64,000 nt of DNA, taken from Parvibaculum sp045863935. GTDB lineage: Bacteria > Pseudomonadota > Alphaproteobacteria > Parvibaculales > Parvibaculaceae. A model generated the notes under the pieces. That model had not been told where the DNA came from. It saw nothing but the letters and a program-made list of their open reading frames with translations, and did not search any database. The position numbers and the translations under genes were made by a program. This document shows positions 61,746 through 64,000 of this stretch, in pieces (within the stretch, counting starts at the first letter, position 1; every line of letters starts with the position of its first letter). The stretch spans positions 1-64,000 of the forward strand of contig NZ_BTVP01000010.1 in NCBI RefSeq assembly GCF_045863935.1, read 5' to 3'.

Positions 61746-62828
61746 TCAGAGCTTTCCCTCGGCGGCCATCTTTGCGTATTCGGTCGTGTAGCGGAGAAGC
61801 ACGTTGCTCTCGTCGCCCACGATCGTTCCGTCCGCGAGCTCGATGCCGATATAGCCGGGCGAGGTCGCGGCATCGCCGAGCAGCCCGTGATCGAAGAGGA
61901 ACTTCGTGACGAACTGAGTGAGCTCGACGAGATTGCCTTCCGTGAACTTGATGTAGTCCTCGGGCTTGTAGAACATCTCGGTCGCTGCAAGCTGCGCTTC
62001 ATAGCCCGCGAGGTCGGTGCCGGAAGCAACCCCCATCGCGGTCTTCGCGGCTTCGGCCGCCGCATCGCCACCCGCCATCAGCGCCATCGTCTCGTACCAG
62101 ATGCCGGTCATCGCCTTGGCGAAGGCCGGATTGTCCTTCATCGTCTGCGTGTTGACGACGAGCGAGTCCTGGATTTCGCCGGGCAGCTTCGTCGAGTCGT
62201 AGACATTGTAGGCGCCCTTCTCGTTCAGGATTTCGGCTGCCATCGGGTTCCACGTCACCATGGCGGTAACGTCGGGCGTCGCATAGGCCGCGATCATGTC
62301 GGCATCCGACGTGTTCACGACCGTCACGTCCTTTTCCGACATGCCGATATTTTCGAGCGCGCGGGCAAGCACGTAGTGAGAGACGGAGAGCTCGACGAGG
62401 TTCACCTTCTGGCCCTTGATGTCCTCGAGCTTGTCCTTGCCTTTGAGAATGATGACGTCGTTGCCGTCCGAATAGTCGCAGATCAGCAGGATGGTCGAGT
62501 CAACGCCACCAGCAGACGGAATGGCGAGCGCATCCATGTTCGTCGCCATCACGCCGTCATAGGCGCCCGCCGTGAACTGGTTGATGCCTTCGATGTAATC
62601 GTTGAACTGAACGAGTTCGATATTGATGTCGTACTTGTCGGCCCACTTTTTCACGATGCCGTGGTCCATCGCGTAGCCCCAGGGCATCCAGCCGACATAG
62701 ATCGACCAGCCGACCTTGAAGTCCTTCTTCGCTTCGGCATGCGCGGGCGAAAGCGCGGTGAATGCGAGTGCGGTCGCGACAAATGCCGCGGCAAACAACC
62801 TGAGAGATGAGAGTCTGAAAGAAGTCAT
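61746..62828 (-). CDS. ABC transporter substrate-binding protein (NMT1/TauA-like), putative guanidine binding
   Basis: A 360-residue periplasmic protein: Sec signal MTSFRLSSLRLFAAAFVATA cleaved after SPAHA near residue 32. The mature bilobed NMT1/SsuA-type fold includes VGWSIYVGWMPWGYAMDHGI, VQFNDYIEGINQFTAGAYDG and QKVNLVELSVSHYVLARALE. Several acidic and aromatic residues (DNMDALAIPS region, WYETM) could bind a small cation, but the ligand is not proven. The start at 62828 follows GGAGGA. First gene behind the guanidine-I riboswitch and terminator, so its expression should rise when guanidine is present. Confidence 0.88.
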   Translation of the reverse strand: MTSFRLSSLRLFAAAFVATALAFTALSPAHAEAKKDFKVGWSIYVGWMPWGYAMDHGIVKKWADKYDINIELVQFNDYIEGINQFTAGAYDGVMATNMDALAIPSAGGVDSTILLICDYSDGNDVIILKGKDKLEDIKGQKVNLVELSVSHYVLARALENIGMSEKDVTVVNTSDADMIAAYATPDVTAMVTWNPMAAEILNEKGAYNVYDSTKLPGEIQDSLVVNTQTMKDNPAFAKAMTGIWYETMALMAGGDAAAEAAKTAMGVASGTDLAGYEAQLAATEMFYKPEDYIKFTEGNLVELTQFVTKFLFDHGLLGDAATSPGYIGIELADGTIVGDESNVLLRYTTEYAKMAAEGKL

Positions 62829-62862
62829 ATAGCCAGTCCTCCGGATCGAGTGATCGCGTTTC

Positions 62863-62911
62863 AAAAAGCGGAGGATTGGCGTCACGGCGGTTCTGCAATG
62901 CCAACCCTCGC
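62863..62911 (-). terminator. Riboswitch-controlled intrinsic terminator
   Basis: On the transcript GCGAGGGUUGGC (62911-62900) pairs with GCCAAUCCUCCGC (62880-62868) through 12 pairs with one G-U wobble and one bulged C, followed at once by UUUUU (62867-62863). It sits 9 bases past the aptamer and 34 bases before the first start codon. Ligand binding is expected to prevent it forming, since guanidine-I riboswitches usually act as ON switches. Confidence 0.85.
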
Positions 62912-62920
62912 ATTACATCC

Positions 62921-63043
62921 GTCTCCCGGGCTTTTATCCCGCCGTGTACCTGCCCGCTGTTCACCGGACAGGGTGCGGCTCTCGGACCAGCACTTCGCCA
63001 AATCGTGTATCGCTCTTGCGAAGCCGGAACCCTAGCCGCTGCC
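62921..63043 (-). promoter_or_regulatory. Guanidine-I (ykkC) riboswitch aptamer
   Basis: The minus-strand leader carries the conserved blocks in order: CUAGGGUUCCGG (63034-63023), CUGGUCCGAGAG (62990-62979), ACACGG (62946-62941) and GGGAUAAAAGCCCGGGAGA (62940-62922). These are the invariant parts of the guanidine-binding ykkC subtype 1 aptamer. It precedes an ABC importer, the DUF1989 pair, a carboxylase and allophanate hydrolase, the classic regulon. This element decides that the downstream operon responds to free guanidine. Confidence 0.95.
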
Positions 63044-63055
63044 ATGGACATACAT

Positions 63056-63071
63056 CGCAAGCGCCGTGCCA
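63056..63071 (-). promoter_or_regulatory. Sigma-54 (RpoN) promoter of the guanidine operon
   Basis: TGGCAC-GGCGC-TTGCG on the minus strand matches the -24/-12 consensus TGGCAC-N5-TTGC(A/T) in all but the last base, with the required 10-base spacing between the GG and GC doublets. The predicted start point, about 12 bases past the GC, falls at 63045-63046, just before the first riboswitch base (63043). A single NtrC-like half site TGCACC lies upstream (63121-63116). This implies nitrogen control of transcription combined with guanidine control of elongation. Confidence 0.8.
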
Positions 63072-63194
63072 GCTCGCTGCAGCGCAAAAACGGGGCTTGG
63101 CGGCGGCGCGCGCCCGGTGCAGGCTCAGAAATCAAGCAGACGCGCCCGGCCTCTGCCTTTTGTTTGAGCAGACCCCGCACACGGACCCCCGATC

Positions 63195-64000
63195 ATGTTG
63201 AAGCTTGCCTGCGGTGCCCTCGAAGCGACGCTCGCGCCGGAGACGGGCGGGTCGATCGCGCGTTTCACCGCCCGCTACGAGGACGGCGTGCAGCAGCTGC
63301 TGCGTCCCCTCCCCGCCGGTGTGGAGGCGCCGGGACCGCTCGACATGGCCTGCTATCCGCTCGCGCCCTTTTCCGGCCGCATCACGAATGGCCGCTTTTC
63401 CTTCGGCGGGCGCGAGGTTCGCCTCCCGCCGGACGAGATCTGCGTGCCCCATGCCATTCATGGGCGGGGCTGGCGGACATCATGGGAGGTGATGGAAACG
63501 GATGCCGCCCATGCGCGCCTACGCTTCGTCCATGAGGGTGGCGACATTGCCTGGCCCTGGCCATGGAGCTTCACGGGCGAACAGGACTTCCGGCTCACAG
63601 CCGGCGCGCTCACCGTCACCATGACGCTCATGAACCGTGCGGACGAGCCGATGCCGGGCGGCCTCGGCCTTCATCCTTTCTTCGAGGCGCGGTCCCGCGC
63701 GCGGCTCACCGCCTCCCTTCCCTTCGTCTGGGAAAGCGGAGCCGACGGCGTGCCCGTCGGGCTCGCGAGCACGCCGGAGAAATGGCGCTTCGACGCGGGC
63801 CGCCCGATGAAGAACGTGGAGGTCGATCACTGCTTTTCGGGCAGCGGGGGCCGCTTCGCCATCGCCTGGGAGGACCGCCCCTTCGCGCTCCGGATCGAGG
63901 CGGAAGGCGCGCCCCATGCGATCGTCTACGCGCCGCCGGGCGAGGATTTCTTCTGCGCCGAACCCGTGAGCCATGCGCCGGACGCCGTGAACCGCGCGGA
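63195..64000 (+). CDS. Aldose 1-epimerase (galactose mutarotase family), 3' end beyond window
   Basis: The first 268 residues are present, starting MLKLACGALEATLAPETGGS. Family motifs visible are CYPLAPFSGRITNGRFSFGG near residue 60, VPHAIHGRGWRTSWEV near residue 90 (active-site His), and GGLGLHPFFEARSRARLTAS near residue 155 (second His). AEGAPHAIVYAPPGEDFFCA sits near the cut end. The enzyme interconverts alpha and beta anomers of aldoses. It diverges from the guanidine operon, sharing the region 63072-63194 for its promoter. Possibly linked to polysaccharide sugar metabolism; the last residues are missing here. Confidence 0.88.
   Translation, partial: MLKLACGALEATLAPETGGSIARFTARYEDGVQQLLRPLPAGVEAPGPLDMACYPLAPFSGRITNGRFSFGGREVRLPPDEICVPHAIHGRGWRTSWEVMETDAAHARLRFVHEGGDIAWPWPWSFTGEQDFRLTAGALTVTMTLMNRADEPMPGGLGLHPFFEARSRARLTASLPFVWESGADGVPVGLASTPEKWRFDAGRPMKNVEVDHCFSGSGGRFAIAWEDRPFALRIEAEGAPHAIVYAPPGEDFFCAEPVSHAPDAVNRA

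Noticed and set aside
1..64000. tRNA, rRNA, CRISPR arrays, insertion sequences, phage genes
   Set aside because: Looked for by eye (T-loop sequences, regular repeats, transposase-like proteins, terminal repeats) and none found; a tRNAscan or ISfinder search was not possible.

Overview
The window is GC-rich (well over 60% by eye) and reads as an alphaproteobacterial chromosome, possibly from the Parvibaculum / Hyphomicrobiales neighbourhood. That placement is an inference from gene content and codon style, not a search result. No rRNA, tRNA, CRISPR array, transposase or phage module was seen. Most of the window is an accessory cell-surface polysaccharide region with two export systems, followed by a guanidine/urea nitrogen-assimilation operon.

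Region A (1 to about 20.1 kb) is exopolysaccharide locus 1: four glycosyltransferases (one cut by the window edge), two Wzy/O-antigen-ligase-type membrane proteins, one Wzx flippase, three sulfotransferase-family proteins and two methyltransferases. A minus-strand export block then follows in transcription order: a PPP-type phosphatase, a Wza/GumB-like lipoprotein, a small Ala-rich secreted protein, an outer-membrane beta-barrel protein, a Wzc-like tyrosine autokinase with a Tyr-rich tail, and a membrane-anchored helical-repeat protein. A clean intrinsic terminator follows the beta-barrel gene.

Region B (20.1 to 27.8 kb) holds a KpsF/KdsD arabinose-5-phosphate isomerase, a DUF1800/DUF1501 pair, a two-gene operon of a periplasmic beta-helix protein and a diheme cytochrome (SO_2929/SO_2930-like), a divergent TetR regulator with a candidate operator, and an orphan ECF sigma factor.

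Region C (28.2 to 46.5 kb) is exopolysaccharide locus 2. Its gene complement resembles the enterobacterial colanic acid cluster: export protein, tyrosine autokinase, WcaI-like, WcaJ-like priming transferase, WcaC-like, a beta-helix protein, WcaK-like pyruvyltransferase, WcaL-like, WzxC-like flippase, GDP-fucose synthase and GDP-mannose dehydratase. A fucose-containing, probably pyruvylated acidic polymer is the expected product.

Region D (46.9 to 53.1 kb) contains a membrane-anchored peptidoglycan-binding-domain protein, an orphan winged-helix regulator with a degenerate receiver-like segment, two methyltransferases, a site-2-type membrane protease with CBS domains and the C-terminal remnant of a CPBP membrane protease.

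Region E (53.1 to 63.1 kb, minus strand) is a guanidine assimilation operon: ABC importer (binding protein, permease, ATPase), the two DUF1989 proteins now known as carboxyguanidine deiminase, a biotin-dependent guanidine/urea carboxylase and allophanate hydrolase. Its leader holds a clear guanidine-I (ykkC) riboswitch, a terminator hairpin with a U tract, and a sigma-54 promoter positioned so that transcription would start at the first base of the riboswitch. A divergent aldose 1-epimerase gene runs off the right edge.
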